DNA from: Zanthoxylum bungeanum
Taxonomy: Eukaryota > Streptophyta > Magnoliopsida > Sapindales > Rutaceae
DNA: 64,000 bases
NCBI GenBank assembly: GCA_019454045.1
Contig: SKCR01026806.1
Coordinates: 1 to 64,000 of the forward strand
Direction of reading: 5' to 3'
The notes below the pieces were generated by a model that saw only the letters and a list, made by a program, of their open reading frames with translations, did no database searches and was not told the DNA's origin. The translations under genes were made by a program, and so were the position numbers. Shown here one piece after another: positions 24,928-36,032 of the stretch (position 1 is the stretch's first letter; every line of letters begins with the position of its first letter).

Positions 24928-25437
24928 TGTTGACAAATAAAATCCCCACAGGACGAAATCGTCCTAAGACGAAAGGGAGCGCGAAAGGAAGAAGGATGAC
25001 GAAGCAAAGAGCGACAAAGGACTTAGGACGATCGAGCGAGTAGTCAGGACGAAGACGTGTGATGCGGTTATCCCCACGATCACAACGGTTGGGCGGATCT
25101 CCCTCCACAATCAGGCAGTTGGGGTACGTGACTCAGCAGTTACCAGCACGCCTCAAGAATCGCCGAGAAACATTGGAACTGCCCTGAGCAGTTAAGGAGC
25201 GACACTATAAAAATTCGCTTACACCAGGAGAAAAGAAAAACAGAAAGAAATGAAGACTCATTCGAGCATATTTTATCTTTTTATTTCTTAGTTTATACCC
25301 TAGGACTGTAACTTGTGTGCTTGTACATCTTAGAGGCTTATTCACTCGATTCAATACACCCCTTGCTGGGACTTTTTCTCAGGAGGTTTGAACCTTACTC
25401 GTTTTTTTCCCATTCACGTGTAAAACCTGCGCAAATA
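24928..25437 (+). repeat. Element C 5' LTR
   Basis: A 510-base LTR with a TATAAAAA promoter-like block near 25206. About twenty differences from the right LTR are visible by eye, so the insertion is older than that of element A. Confidence 0.92.
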
Positions 25438-25475
25438 GTTTTTGGTGACCACAGTGGGAGGCTTGGTGTAACAAA

Positions 25476-27154
25476 GTGGAGATGCCTCCGAAAAGAAACG
25501 CTCAGACTGGCTCAACCGCGGAGGAAGGTGGACTGGAGCAAACCAACCAGCCCAGCGTTCCGGCCATAGTAGGTCAGTTTGAGGGTCTAGCAGACGCCAG
25601 CCGGTACGAATCTATGAGGGAATTCAGCCCTAATGTGATGCGCGCACTGTTTGGCGAATTCACGCAGGTTGTCGAACAGGTCAGGCTCCAAAATGCGCAC
25701 GTTATAGATAAATTTGTATCGACTAGCAATTCACATTACGAAAATATGGCCAAACACCTAAACTCAATGAATGAATTAATGGCCAAATGTGTGAACGGCG
25801 GAACAGCACTGCCGTGGACTACGCCTCTCCCTGCAACAAGCGGTCAGGAGCTGGTCCCAGTAGTGTCCCCCCACAAGGGGCCAATATCCCTATGGTTCTC
25901 AGGGGAGGAGCAAGCCCCGGAGGGAACGGACCACAGTTGGGGCCAACATCCATCAAGGGCCAAAATGGTTCAGCATGAAATTGTGATGCCTCAGGGCGTC
26001 CAAACTTCTCAAGGACAAATCACGATTATGTCCCACTTTTGAGAGGGCCGCAACCGCCGCCCATGGCTATGCCATTTAATGGCAACGACATACTAAGGGA
26101 GCAAATGACCGAAATCCTACAAAACCAGTTCGGTCTAGGCATACGGCCAATTCGGCCAAGATATCGGAAGCCTTACCCTGATTGGGTTGATGTGGCTTAT
26201 CCTTGGCCGAGAAATTACAAGATACCGGAATTTACCCTCTTTACGGGGTCTGGGGAAGTTTCCACTATGGAACACATAGGGCGCTTCACCCTTCAGTGCG
26301 GGGAAGTCAACGATTTCCACAAACTAAGGTTGTTTCATGGCTCATTGTCAGGAGTGGCCTTCTCCTGGTATGTTAGTTTACCAGCCAATTCAGTAGAAAG
26401 TTGGCAGCAGATGGAGCAACTGTTCCATGCGCAATTTTATAAGGCCGAATCTGAAGTAGCCCTAGCTGATTTGGCAAATTTAAGGCAATTGCCAGGGGAA
26501 TGGGCCGAGACGTTTCTACAACGATTTAAAATAGCCCGAGGCCGATGTTACGTGCCTTTGCCCGAAAAGGAATTTGTAAGAATCGCCCAAGGGTGCCTGA
26601 ATCTCGACCTGAAAAAGAAATTCCAGGATCGTGAGTTTTGGGACCTGCCCCAACTCACCACCAGTGTGGTGCGCTATGAGCGATTATTACGAGAAGAAGA
26701 GCAGGTGAAAAATTCGAGCAAATGGACATATTATAGAAACATTGACTATGAGATGGGCGAAGTGGACGCCGACTCGGCCGATTTATGTTTGGCCGAATTG
26801 GTGAAAGGGAAGCCTTACGTTTGTAAGACGTGGGCGGAACCCCAAACCAGTGAGGCAAATGATAAAAAGGGCAGGAAATTTGCCTTCGACATTACTAAAG
26901 TTGACGCTATATTCGACCAATTGTACAAAGACAGGCAAATCAGCTTGAGCGACAGACACACGTTGCCAACAGCCGAGCAAATCGGCAGTAAAAAAAATTG
27001 TAAATGGCACAACGCATGGTCTCATGCGACTAACCAATGCCTTGTTTTTCGTAATGTCTTGCAGGATGCCATAGAGTCCGGAAATTACGTTCGAGAAGAA
27101 AATGGCAGTAGACAGCAACCCTTTCCCAAAATCGGCGGAGTTAAATATGATTAG
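25476..27154 (+). pseudogene. gag of element C
   Basis: It begins MPPKRNAQTG at 25476. The first 188 codons are low-complexity and lead into a -1/+2 frame change near 26040. The second frame (26039-27154) holds the retrotransposon Gag domain: YKIPEFTLFTG, LFHGSLSGVAFSWYVSLP, WQQMEQLFHAQFY and GEWAETFLQRFKIARGRC. This domain forms the particle shell around the element RNA. No CCHC knuckle is seen here; a Cys/His-bearing stretch KKNCKWHNAWSHATNQC near 27000 takes a similar place. The break makes it non-functional as it stands, unless frameshifting is used. Confidence 0.88.
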
Positions 27155-28927
27155 TCCAGACCTTACGAGTTTGAGTCGGCCAAAGATAAAGGTGGTGCTG
27201 GACGAAAGACAACACCGCCGCCGCCCGAGCGCACTGGAAAGGATCAAGGAGCCTGTAGAACGAAGGGACCAGAAGAACATCTGTGTAAGGTGCAAGAACA
27301 ACATTGAGTGGATGAAGGAACTAGAAGACACTTGTGAGAGGCCCGTGGAGAAAGGATCATCATGGCAGCCGCGAACTTTTGCACCAAGGTTCTATGGAAA
27401 GAACTCGAACTTCGTCCAAAATGTGAGGACGTTTCGGCCAAAGATCCATCGACCCAACGTATGGCATTCATACCGAGAGCCACGCCCAGGGCAACGGGTA
27501 CACTCAAGGGCGGACGAAAATTATCCTCCCGTAGACGAAATGACCAGGACACAGCTGAGGAGGCACCAAAGGAATTACGGCCGCATGATGCGTCGACAGA
27601 ATGACGCAAAGGCCACCACTAGCCGCAGCCCTCATGCCATAGAAAAATCGAAAGACAGCAAGAAAGCACATGATGAGAAAAAATGGAAAGTAACCAGTTG
27701 CGATGAGCACGCTAAGCTTAGTAAAAGAAAGCGGGACGAGACCGATGATGAGGAACCTCCCATCGTCATTCAATTCGGCAGCATGCCACCAGTCGTGGCG
27801 AATCACTACTTATTGCCCAGAGAATTCCGGAGAAATGATGACGGGGAAGCTGGGCCGAGCGAAGACGTTTACGAAGGAAATGAGGCCGAATTCGCCTCGC
27901 TCTCGATAACAGACAGGGGTACGGCAGATCGGGAAGTCGAGGATGAGGAGATGACGGATATAGAAGAAGAAATCGACGTCCGAACCGAAGCTAGAAAGAG
28001 AAAAATATCACAGAATCGGCTTCTTAAAGAACTATATGAAGCCGGGAATCCAGCCGTCGGAACACTGGGAGAAGACCTGGGGCAATATCCATTCCTTGTT
28101 CTGTATGGAACGCCCAAGGTGAGGCGGGTTGTCACCAAAGCCGAGAAGAGAAGATTGACCATCAATCACGTCTCGCAGGAGGCACCCCCAACACGGCCAC
28201 CTTCCGGATGGGACACGGGAGAAGAATCGCCCCAACTCAACAGCGAAGGTGATCAAGCTATGGAGATTGGGATGTCAGGGAAAGTGATTTTTCCAAAACC
28301 ACCAGCTCAGATGACGAAGCATCTAAGGCCATTGTACGTGAAGGCAAAGGCCAATGGCATCCCCGTGTCTAAAGTACTGATTGATAACGGAGCAGCCATC
28401 AATGCGATTCCAGTTAGGATGCTGGGGCGTTTGGCTAAGTCCGAGGAAGATCTCCTCCCCACAGAGGTAGTCCTCACTAGCTTTAAGGAGCGACGACGAC
28501 GAAAGGAGTCATACCACTAGACTTGCAGGTGGGAAGCACTACGAAGACTGTGGTGTTTTTCGTCATAGATGGGCCAACCTCTTACAACATGCTTCTGGGA
28601 CGAGACTGGATACATGGTAGCCTATGCATCCCATCATCCCTTCATCAGTGTCTGGTCTTCTGGAACCAAAAGGATGAAGTGGAGATAGTACACGCCGACA
28701 ACAAACCTTTCGCTGCAGACACAAACTCGGCCGAATACTTCATGTATGAGGGAAACTACGGGCCAACCAGGGTTCTAAACGAAGGGGAGAGCCCGACTAT
28801 CGTAGCCCAGAATGACGAGCCATACCCTGCAGGATTGTTAAACGACCTGTTCGCACAAACAAGACCAACCACAATGGTCTTTGGAGAACCCACACATGTC
28901 GGTATCAATGAAGTACGACCAGAATAA
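27102..28927 (+). pseudogene. gag C-terminus and aspartic protease of element C
   Basis: A basic, charged linker (27102-28250) is followed by the protease. The motif VLIDNGAAINAIPVRMLG at about 28380 has Asn in place of the Ser or Thr that normally follows the catalytic Asp (usual D-S/T-G), a possible inactivating change. A frameshift near 28510 moves the rest to another frame, where SYNMLLGRDWIHG, the conserved C-terminal protease block, is found. The enzyme would cleave the Gag-Pol polyprotein. Confidence 0.85.
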
Positions 28928-29189
28928 AGAGCAAGCCGCCCTTGCGGCCTCTAAGGCCAATTTAATGGCCTATGTTCTGGAACGAAGGAAGGAGGACGAA
29001 ACACAGGCCGCCATTTCGGCCTTAAAGGGGAAATATTGATGCACCAGATGGAAGATAAAGTGAAAGAATTGTGCGGAGTGGACTGTTTGATAGAAGGAAG
29101 AGACGCATTGGAGGACGAGTACGCTCTGAACGGACGACGCAAGGCAAACTTCTCGAGGGGACAAGATGCTTTAGAAGAGGTAAACTTGG
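28928..29189 (+). other. Protease-RT linker of element C
   Basis: The translation is charged and Ala/Lys/Glu-rich, interrupted by a stop near 29037-29039. No domain is recognised. Confidence 0.5.
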
Positions 29190-30363
29190 GGGACGAGTAC
29201 AATAAGCGCATAACCTATGTCAGCAAGGAATTGGGCCCCCTGGTACGCGAAAAGCTGCTCTGTTTGTTACGAGAATACATAGATTGTTTTGCATGGGACT
29301 ATAATGAGATGTCTGGCCTAGACTGCCAATCCTGTCAAGTCATAGGCCTCATAGGCAGCCTCCGCGAAGGTTCGCGCCTAATGTTATGCCTGATATTAAA
29401 AAAGAGGTCGAACGACTGTTAGAAGCAGAGTTTATCAGAACGACCGGATATGTAGAATGGTTGTCCAACATCGTCCCAGTTAGGAAAAAGAACGGGAAGA
29501 TAAGGATCTGCATAGATTTCAGGAACTTGAATCTAGCAATGCCAAAAGACCAATACCCAATGCCGACGGTCGACTCCCTGGTGGATTCCACGGCAGGGTA
29601 TCAGGTATACTCATTTATGGATGGGTACGCAGGTTATAACCAGATTTACATTGCTGAGGACGACGTGCACAAAACGGCCTTTAGGTGCCCAGGGTCTCTA
29701 GGGTGCTACGAATGGGTGGTGATGCCGTTCGGCCTAAAAAACGCTGGTGCCACATATCAACGGGCCATGAATTCAATCTTTCATGACATGATTGGCAGGT
29801 TTATGGAAGTCTATGTGGACGATATAGTATCTAAATCCGTAACCACGGATGAACATTTTAGCCATTTGACATCGACCTTTGAGCGAATGAGAAAGTTCAA
29901 GCTAAAACTGAACCCTGCCAAGTGTGCTTTTGGGGTGTGCGCGGGCAACTTTTTAGGATTTCTGGTACACCAACGGGGAATCGAGATCGATACCAATAAA
30001 TCTCGGGCGATTACTGAAGCTATGCCACCCCGAAACAAAAAAGAGCTGCAAAGGTTTCTAGGGCAGGTTAACTTCCTAAGGCGATTTATCTCGAATTGTG
30101 CAGGAAAGACCAAAGCTTTCTCCTCTTTGTTGAAGTTAAAGGGCGAGGAAGAGTTCGTTTGGACCGAAGAGCATCAACAAGCATTTGATAGACTGAAGGC
30201 ATATTTGTCACAGCCGCCGGTGATGGTGCCTCCAGTGTCAGGAAAGCCAATCAAGTTGTACATAGCGGCTGAGGAGCAATCCATAGCTGGGATGATCGCG
30301 CAAGATGACGACACAAATGTTGAAAGAGCCATTTATTACATCAGCAGACAATTGCTGACTTGA
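29190..30363 (+). pseudogene. Reverse transcriptase of element C
   Basis: The N-terminal part, with CFAWDYNEMSGLD, is in the frame ending at 29422. A frameshift near 29340 then shifts to 29386-30363. That frame carries the RT core: KKNGKIRICIDFRNLN, PKDQYPMPTVDSLVD, SFMDGYAGYNQIYIAEDD, PFGLKNAGATYQRAM and the catalytic box YVDDIV. The last part, RAIYYISRQLLT, enters the thumb and first RNase H region. The YVDD box and the first catalytic Asp (FMDGY) are intact; the damage is in the frame. Confidence 0.93.
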
Positions 30364-31274
30364 ACGTAATTATTCTCCCATGGAGAAATTATGTTTGGCT
30401 TTATATTTCACATGTACTAAACTACGTGCCTACCTTAGGCCGAACATTATATATCTGGTCACGAAAATCAATATAATAAAATACATGTTTTCTCGTCCTA
30501 TCTTGCATCAAAGAGTTGGTTTCTGGTCACTGTCACTCTCAGAATTCGACATACGGCACGAACCCCAAAAGGCTGTCAAAAGTCAAGCGTTGGCCGATTT
30601 TCTGGCCGATCATCCATGCTTAAGCACAACCAGGGAAAGAGAACTGGATTTGGACGAATGCAGCCTAAAGCCATGGACGATGCATTTCGACGGATCCAGC
30701 ACAGCAGAAAGGGCTGGAATAGGGATTGTCCTAGTTAGCCCATTGGGAGAACCTTTCCAAGTCTTAGCCAAATTGAACGAGTACTGCACCACCATAACCA
30801 GGCAGAATATGAAGCCCTGATACTAGGGTTGGAAATGCTCCTCAACATGGGAGTAACCCATGCGTCTATCAAGGGAGACTCGCAGCTGGTAATCCAACAA
30901 GTAATAGGAACTTATAAATGCCAAAGTCCATCGGTCGTGGCATTATTGGATATGGCCAAAAAATTAGTAGAACGATTCGATTACGTTGACTTGGAATACG
31001 TTCCAGGGCGAAGAACGAATTGGCCAATAATTTAGCCCAAGCAGCCTCCGGGTATAAACAAACCAACATAAGTGGGGTGTATAGAAGCGAAGAAGTCAAG
31101 CCAGCCCTCACAAGGCGAGCTGAAAAAACAGACGTCACGATCCTAGAAGTAGAGGACGATTGGAGAAACGAAATCAGGGTGTTCTTAACACAGCCTGAAG
31201 TAAGAAAAAACCGAAGATTGAAGCTTAAAGCCTTGAACTACGTAATTTCAGGAGACGTGCTCTATAAGAAATGA
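30364..31274 (+). pseudogene. RNase H region of element C: Ty3-type plus additional (archaeal-like) RNase H
   Basis: The first part (to about 30620) is a degraded Ty3-type RNase H, with ALADFLADHPC closing it. A second RNase H then starts: WTMHFDGSSTAERAGIGIVL with the catalytic Asp at DGS. After a break near 30820 follow GDSQLVIQQVIGTYKC and EYVPGRR. An extra RNase H of this type between the native one and integrase is diagnostic of the Tat lineage of plant gypsy elements. Three frames are needed to read it all. A linker to integrase ends about 31274. Confidence 0.85.
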
Positions 31275-31280
31275 CAAGAC

Positions 31281-32430
31281 ATGCTGTTGTTGAAATGCAT
31301 AGGGCCATCAGAATCCACAACTATCATGGCCGAAGTACACGAAGGCATCTGTGGGGCTCACCAAGCTGGAATCAAGATGAGATGGTTAATCATACGAAGC
31401 GGTTATTATTGGCCGAAGATGGGGGAATCATGCGTCTCATATGCCAAAGGGTGTGTAGCTTGCCAGAAGCACGGTCCCATTCAAAGGGCCCCAGCAACCG
31501 AGATGACCCCAATCATTAAGCTTTGGCCGTTTATGGGATGGGCAATAGACTTGATAGGGAAAATCTATCCCGCATCAAGTAAAAGGCACACCTTTATTGT
31601 TGTTGCCACTGATTTCTTTACCAAGTGGGTAGAAGCCATCCCAGTTGTAGAAATCTCACAAGAGCAGATAATCAAGTTCATAAAAGAACATATAATTCAC
31701 CGATTTGGAATACCACAGACAATCATGGTAGACCATGGTACCTCATTAAACGGTGAAAAGGTAAAAGACTTCCTGGCCGAATATGGAGTCCGGCTAGTAA
31801 ATACTACTCCCTTACTACCCTCAGTCAAATGGTCAAGCAGAATCGTCGAACAAAATTCTCAAAGGGTTGATTCGTAAGATGGTGACGGACAATGCTAGAC
31901 GATGGGACGAATATCTGAGTCAAGCTCTATGGGCCTACAGGACATCGCCACGCACGAGCACTTCGGTGACGCCTTTCCAGTTAGTGTATGGACAAGAAGC
32001 TGTGCTTCCTGTAGAAATGAACATTGAATCCACCAGGGTGACATTGCAGGAGAAGCTAACAAAGGAAGACTATGACGAGGCGATGATCCAGAATTTGTTG
32101 GAGTTGGACGATATCAAGTGCGACACGCTCAACCGCCTAGAAGCACAGAAGAAAAAGATAGCCAAGGAATATAACCTCAAGGTAATGGCTAAGTCTTTCA
32201 AGAAGGGCGAATTAGTATGGAAAACAATACTGCCAGTTGGCTCTAAGGACCCAGTGTATGGTAAATGGTCGCCCAATTGGGAAGGCCCATTTATAGTGAG
32301 AAGCGTGTTGCCAAATGGAGCTTATCATTTACAAGATTTAAAAGGGCGAGTACATACGAGAGCGATAAACGGAAAATACTTGAAGAAATATGTGCCCTCA
32401 CTATGGGAGCACGAGAACGTCCAAGAATAA
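31281..32430 (+). pseudogene. Integrase of element C
   Basis: The zinc-binding HHCC region is at about 31340-31480 (HEGICGAHQ ... GCVACQKHG). The core domain has its first Asp in WAIDLIGKI and the second in IMVDHGTSL, where His replaces the usual Asn after Asp. A frameshift near 31810 separates the segment with the third catalytic residue, which reads NGQAE in the other frame. The C-terminal domain (31867-32430) contains LWAYRTSPRTSTSVTPFQLVYG and the WEGPFIV...GAYHLQDLKG block of the GPY/F module. No chromodomain follows. It would insert the cDNA into chromosomes. Confidence 0.92.
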
Positions 32431-33242
32431 CAACAAACAGTTTGCATTAATAAAGGACGAGAACGTCCTAAGATTACAAAAATAGACGAAAACGTCTTGC
32501 ATTACATTATCATTGGCCCGAAAATCGCCTAAAATCTCCAGGCAAGTCTTTGATGGCTGAGAGCGTTTCCCTCCTCAGACGCCATTCGTCTTGTATGCCC
32601 GCGCTCGCTGCATCCAAATCGGCCAAATCTTTCTCGAAGTCAATGCGAGCCAGCCCCTTATACTCCGCCACCGACCGTTCCGCCTCTTTCATTTGGGCAA
32701 TGACAGCCCTCTTTCTCGCCTCTTTCCTCATCCGACTTTCATCAAGCTGACGTTGAAGCTCTTTCAACTGTTGCTCCAGATTCATGAAGACTGACTCTTC
32801 GGTCACCAAGTCTTCCGTAGTCTCCCTCAAAGCCTGTTGTAGCTGCCCGAGAGATTCACGGAGTTCCTCCCTTTTCACCAAGGATGAGCGAAGCCCAATT
32901 CTCCGGCTATGGACTATGCGGTGTTGGGAGAGAAGGTTTGCTATGCCGTCCTGCATCTCTTGAAGGAAAAGCCGATCGTCAATAGGTATCGGCGATGAGG
33001 GAAGAGCCAATAACCGGCTTAATTCATTGGAGCACCGGTCCAGTTGAAGAATATTCTGGGGCTGAACAGCTTGGTTGACCTCTAGCGCAGCAAAAGAGGC
33101 GTATTGATTGAGAATCTCTTGAAGATTCTCCAAGTCCGTGCTTGTGCGGGCCAAAGGCGGAGATGGCTGAAAATGGACAGAGAGCACTTGTCCAAGATGG
33201 TCCAGAAGACTCTGAACCGATTGCAGCAGCAAAATCGGACGG

Positions 33243-33312
33243 CTGCATACGAAAAGGAAGTTAGCAAAACAGACCAAGACTGCAATCCAAGAGGACAGGA
33301 AAAGGAACTCAC
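33243..33312 (-). other. Canonical 70-bp intron in the antisense PMD gene
   Basis: On the minus strand the donor is GGGATG|GTGAGT (GT at 33312-33311). The intron has a branch-point-like TGCTAAC, then a pyrimidine-rich stretch and the acceptor CGTATGCAG| (AG at 33244-33243). These are strong plant splice signals. The frame after the acceptor does not match the coiled-coil frame, so there is an extra base change or an alternative site. Confidence 0.65.
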
Positions 33313-34929
33313 CATCCCAGGGTCGGAGCTACAAGACTGATCCAGTTGTGCCCCAGATGTTCCAGCTGCTGATTGCATCAGTCCTTGTTCTGAGGGCAGC
33401 GGAGGCTGGGGGACAACAGTTAATTGCTGTGCGGCTTGAGGAGAGATTGGCCGAGAAGAAGAAGTTGATGGCAAGTCAAGAGAACCGGCTCGAAGAGGGG
33501 GTGATCGTCCAGTATCGATTGGCACTTGAACCGATTGAGCAAGAGCCATGGAAGGAGCAATCACGGAGGCTGAAGACGATGGCTGCTCAGGCTCAAAATC
33601 TCCCTTTGAGGGGAAGGGCAGAAGAGCCAGAGATGATGGCTGTGCTGAAGGCGACGCCAAATACGCAGAAGTACTGGGGGACATGGCCTCTGGCATCGAA
33701 CGTTGAGGCATGGCAGTCGGCCGAACATCTGCAAGAGAATCAGAGTCGGATGAATCAGAAATATAAATGACTTCGTCTTCTTCGTAAATACGACGAAGAC
33801 ATCGTCTTTATACAGAGACCGAGCCTCCTCTAATGACTCCAATTCGGCCAAGCTATAAAGGCCATCCACATCCCTATAACTCCCTCTAAGCCCCGAAGTG
33901 GACATCCTGCGCACTAGAGGATAAAGCTGTTTAAGGTGGCGCCACAGAGTCCCAGTCGGCCAAACAGGCTCCAGCACTTCAGTCTCATCATCCGGATCCT
34001 GCACAATCGGCACAGAGCCGTCCGAGGAGAAGTGCTCGAAGAAAGGGTGGTCACCAGGAATCTCCTCAACTCTTGGGCGAGGATGACCGGACTCGGCATA
34101 AAATTTCCTACCTTGGGGATCAACTCCACTTGCACCTCCCTCCTCTAAAAGCTGCTCCATGCCTGACCCTTCGCCCACACGTTCTTCATCAGGAGGGAAT
34201 TGGACTATTGGCTCCCTCGCAGGACCCTAACTCTCGCCGCTCACGGGAGTCTCAGCCTCTGGAGCTGGCACTGTCGCACGTGCCACAGAGGGTGGATCGA
34301 TTTTTAAGGTTTATGTCAAATCATACAATACTAGCATCAGTACATCTCAAACTATTATGGAAGCAAGAGAGGGTGAATTCCAGGCTCATACCTTAGGACG
34401 ACGGACCAACGCGACGTCCGAGTCCGAATTTCGACTAGGGGAAGGCTGCTTCCGTTTAACAGGTTTTGTTTTTTTTGACTTAGAACCTTCGGCAGCCTTC
34501 TTCGACCCCGATGGCTCAGAAGGCTTGGGGGACAAAGAGAGAGAGGAGTACACCCTCGTTGAGGGTAAGGAGAAAAATCGTTCACGGACCGGTGGCCAGA
34601 AACGATCAAAATAGGGGTGAACGGATGTACAAGGAGTGAAAGAAGCTATGGTGAAAGAGGCCAGAAGGGATCGAGTCTCCTCCATAGAGTCCTCGACCTC
34701 TGAAACAGAAAAGACCTTAAAGCGATCCAACGACGCAGAATACGAATGGAAAAATGAAAGAGGCCATCTTTGGACAAGGCCGAATTGGCGAGCCACAAAA
34801 TTGGGCGAATATACTTCTACCCCGGCCTTACCATGGGCCCCAGTCAAGATATCATGGGTCAGTTCGCGGCTGCACAAAAATTTGCGCCATATGCAAAGGC
34901 CTGACTCATCCTTTTCAGAGAAATGAGGA

Positions 34930-35874
34930 TTAAGGACGAAGGGCGGACTGTCCGACGCTAAAAAAGGAAAAATAGGAAGGGACACGGGAAATAGTGTAGA
35001 AGTACTCGAAAGCGGCCCAAAGGGAGAAGGAAGTTTGTCGAAGCGAGCAGAGAAGACCGGCACACGAATAAGGGCGGGTCGACTCAATGGTGCCGAAGAT
35101 AGGGAAGTAAGCCTTCAACCACAGCTGGACGATCCATAAAGGCCCAGAAGCGATGGCTGAGGACCCAGAGCGAAGTTGTTTTTGGAGGACGGCTAATCCT
35201 CTATAAGTGGCAGCAAGGAAGAAAGAGGCCAAGTCTAAACGACGGCCGTTAGCAAGGTCAGAAGAGATGGGGAGGTAACCCGCCGCGGGTTTCTGGCTGG
35301 GTGTGCAAATAATGTACTTACACAGCCAATAATGAAGAAAAGCCGTACGTTCCAACAACGAAACCGAACCAGCCGTCTTCGAATATGCACGAAGGAAAGA
35401 AGAATACGAGGAGAAAAAAGAAGGGTCCATTTTAGGAGGTGGAAAGCGGAACAATGTGGAGGCCGATATGGTCGCTCCAAGGGGGGCTAACCCAGTTAGG
35501 GCGCCAACATCACGAAGAGTAATGGTAAAGGGCCCGACCGGAAAAACGAATACGTTGTATTCGGACGACCAGAAAAGCAGGGAGATAGGAAACAGACTAC
35601 GGTCAAAGGCTGGCAATTTTAAGGAAAGTTCGATAAGGGGAAGGAGATGGTATTCTTCTAGAAAAGACCGGGTCTCCGCATGCGACGACATACGGTTGTA
35701 CCAGGCTTCGAAAGCAGTATCGGGTCTGGGCCAAGTCCGAATTGGGTGAGCATAGGAGAGAGCAGAAAGATTTAACGGCTCAAAAAAGGAAGGCCGGAGG
35801 AAGCAGGAAATTGTTGAGCCAACGGGTTCGTTGCAATGGCATCCGCGTCGATAAAAATAGGGCCGAGGGCGCAC
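34930..35874 (-). CDS. PMD core domain reading frame of the antisense gene
   Basis: This uninterrupted 314-codon minus-strand frame is the longest without a stop in the 3' part of element C. It reads through the aminotransferase-like plant mobile domain: FEAWYNRMSSHAETRSFLEE, LLPLIELSLKLPAFDRSLFP, GPFTITLRDVGALTGLAPLG, LHYWLCKYIICTPSQKP and ATYRGLAVLQKQLR. This matches the usual order of conserved blocks in PMD proteins. The frame's first and last parts are probably out-of-frame extensions of neighbouring segments. Whether it is expressed cannot be told from sequence. Confidence 0.8.
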   Translation of the reverse strand: MRPRPYFYRRGCHCNEPVGSTISCFLRPSFFEPLNLSALSYAHPIRTWPRPDTAFEAWYNRMSSHAETRSFLEEYHLLPLIELSLKLPAFDRSLFPISLLFWSSEYNVFVFPVGPFTITLRDVGALTGLAPLGATISASTLFRFPPPKMDPSFFSSYSSFLRAYSKTAGSVSLLERTAFLHYWLCKYIICTPSQKPAAGYLPISSDLANGRRLDLASFFLAATYRGLAVLQKQLRSGSSAIASGPLWIVQLWLKAYFPIFGTIESTRPYSCAGLLCSLRQTSFSLWAAFEYFYTISRVPSYFSFFSVGQSALRP

Positions 35875-36032
35875 TGCGCGAACTTTTCATCCAGGGTGTG
35901 AACGCCAAAGGTGCCCACAGACTCAGACTCCAACGCCTGTTGATAGTCAGCAGAAGTCGAGGCATCAGTTTTTGAGATTGAGGAAGAAGAAGCCATTGGG
36001 GACAGAGAATTCGAAATCACAAAGAAAGGCAA

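Larger units (their letters stand above)
32510..35996 (-). pseudogene. Antisense PMD (plant mobile domain) gene carried by element C, intron-containing
   Basis: The likely start is MASSSSISKTDAS at 35996-35994. The PMD core (35874-34930) has TRSFLEEYHLLPLIELSL and FPVGPFTITLRDVGALTGL. After a frame change come PHFSEKDESG, GVEVYSPNFVARQFGLVQ and a Lys/Ser-rich basic tail ending in a donor-like AAG|GTATGA at 34392/34391. Further exons encode an acidic, Pro/Ser-rich middle (34178-33313). The end (33242-32510) is a heptad-rich coiled coil (LEQQLKELQRQLDESRMRK). At least one intron, 33243-33312, is canonical. PMD proteins are plant-specific, related to domains found in transposons, and their function here is unknown. 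Frame changes near 35790, 35000 and in the middle show decay. Antisense extra genes are known in some plant gypsy elements. Confidence 0.82.

Noticed and set aside
33104..34926. Plus-strand frames of 70-140 codons in the 3' part of element C
   Set aside because: They are shadows of the antisense PMD gene; only the minus strand gives recognisable domains.
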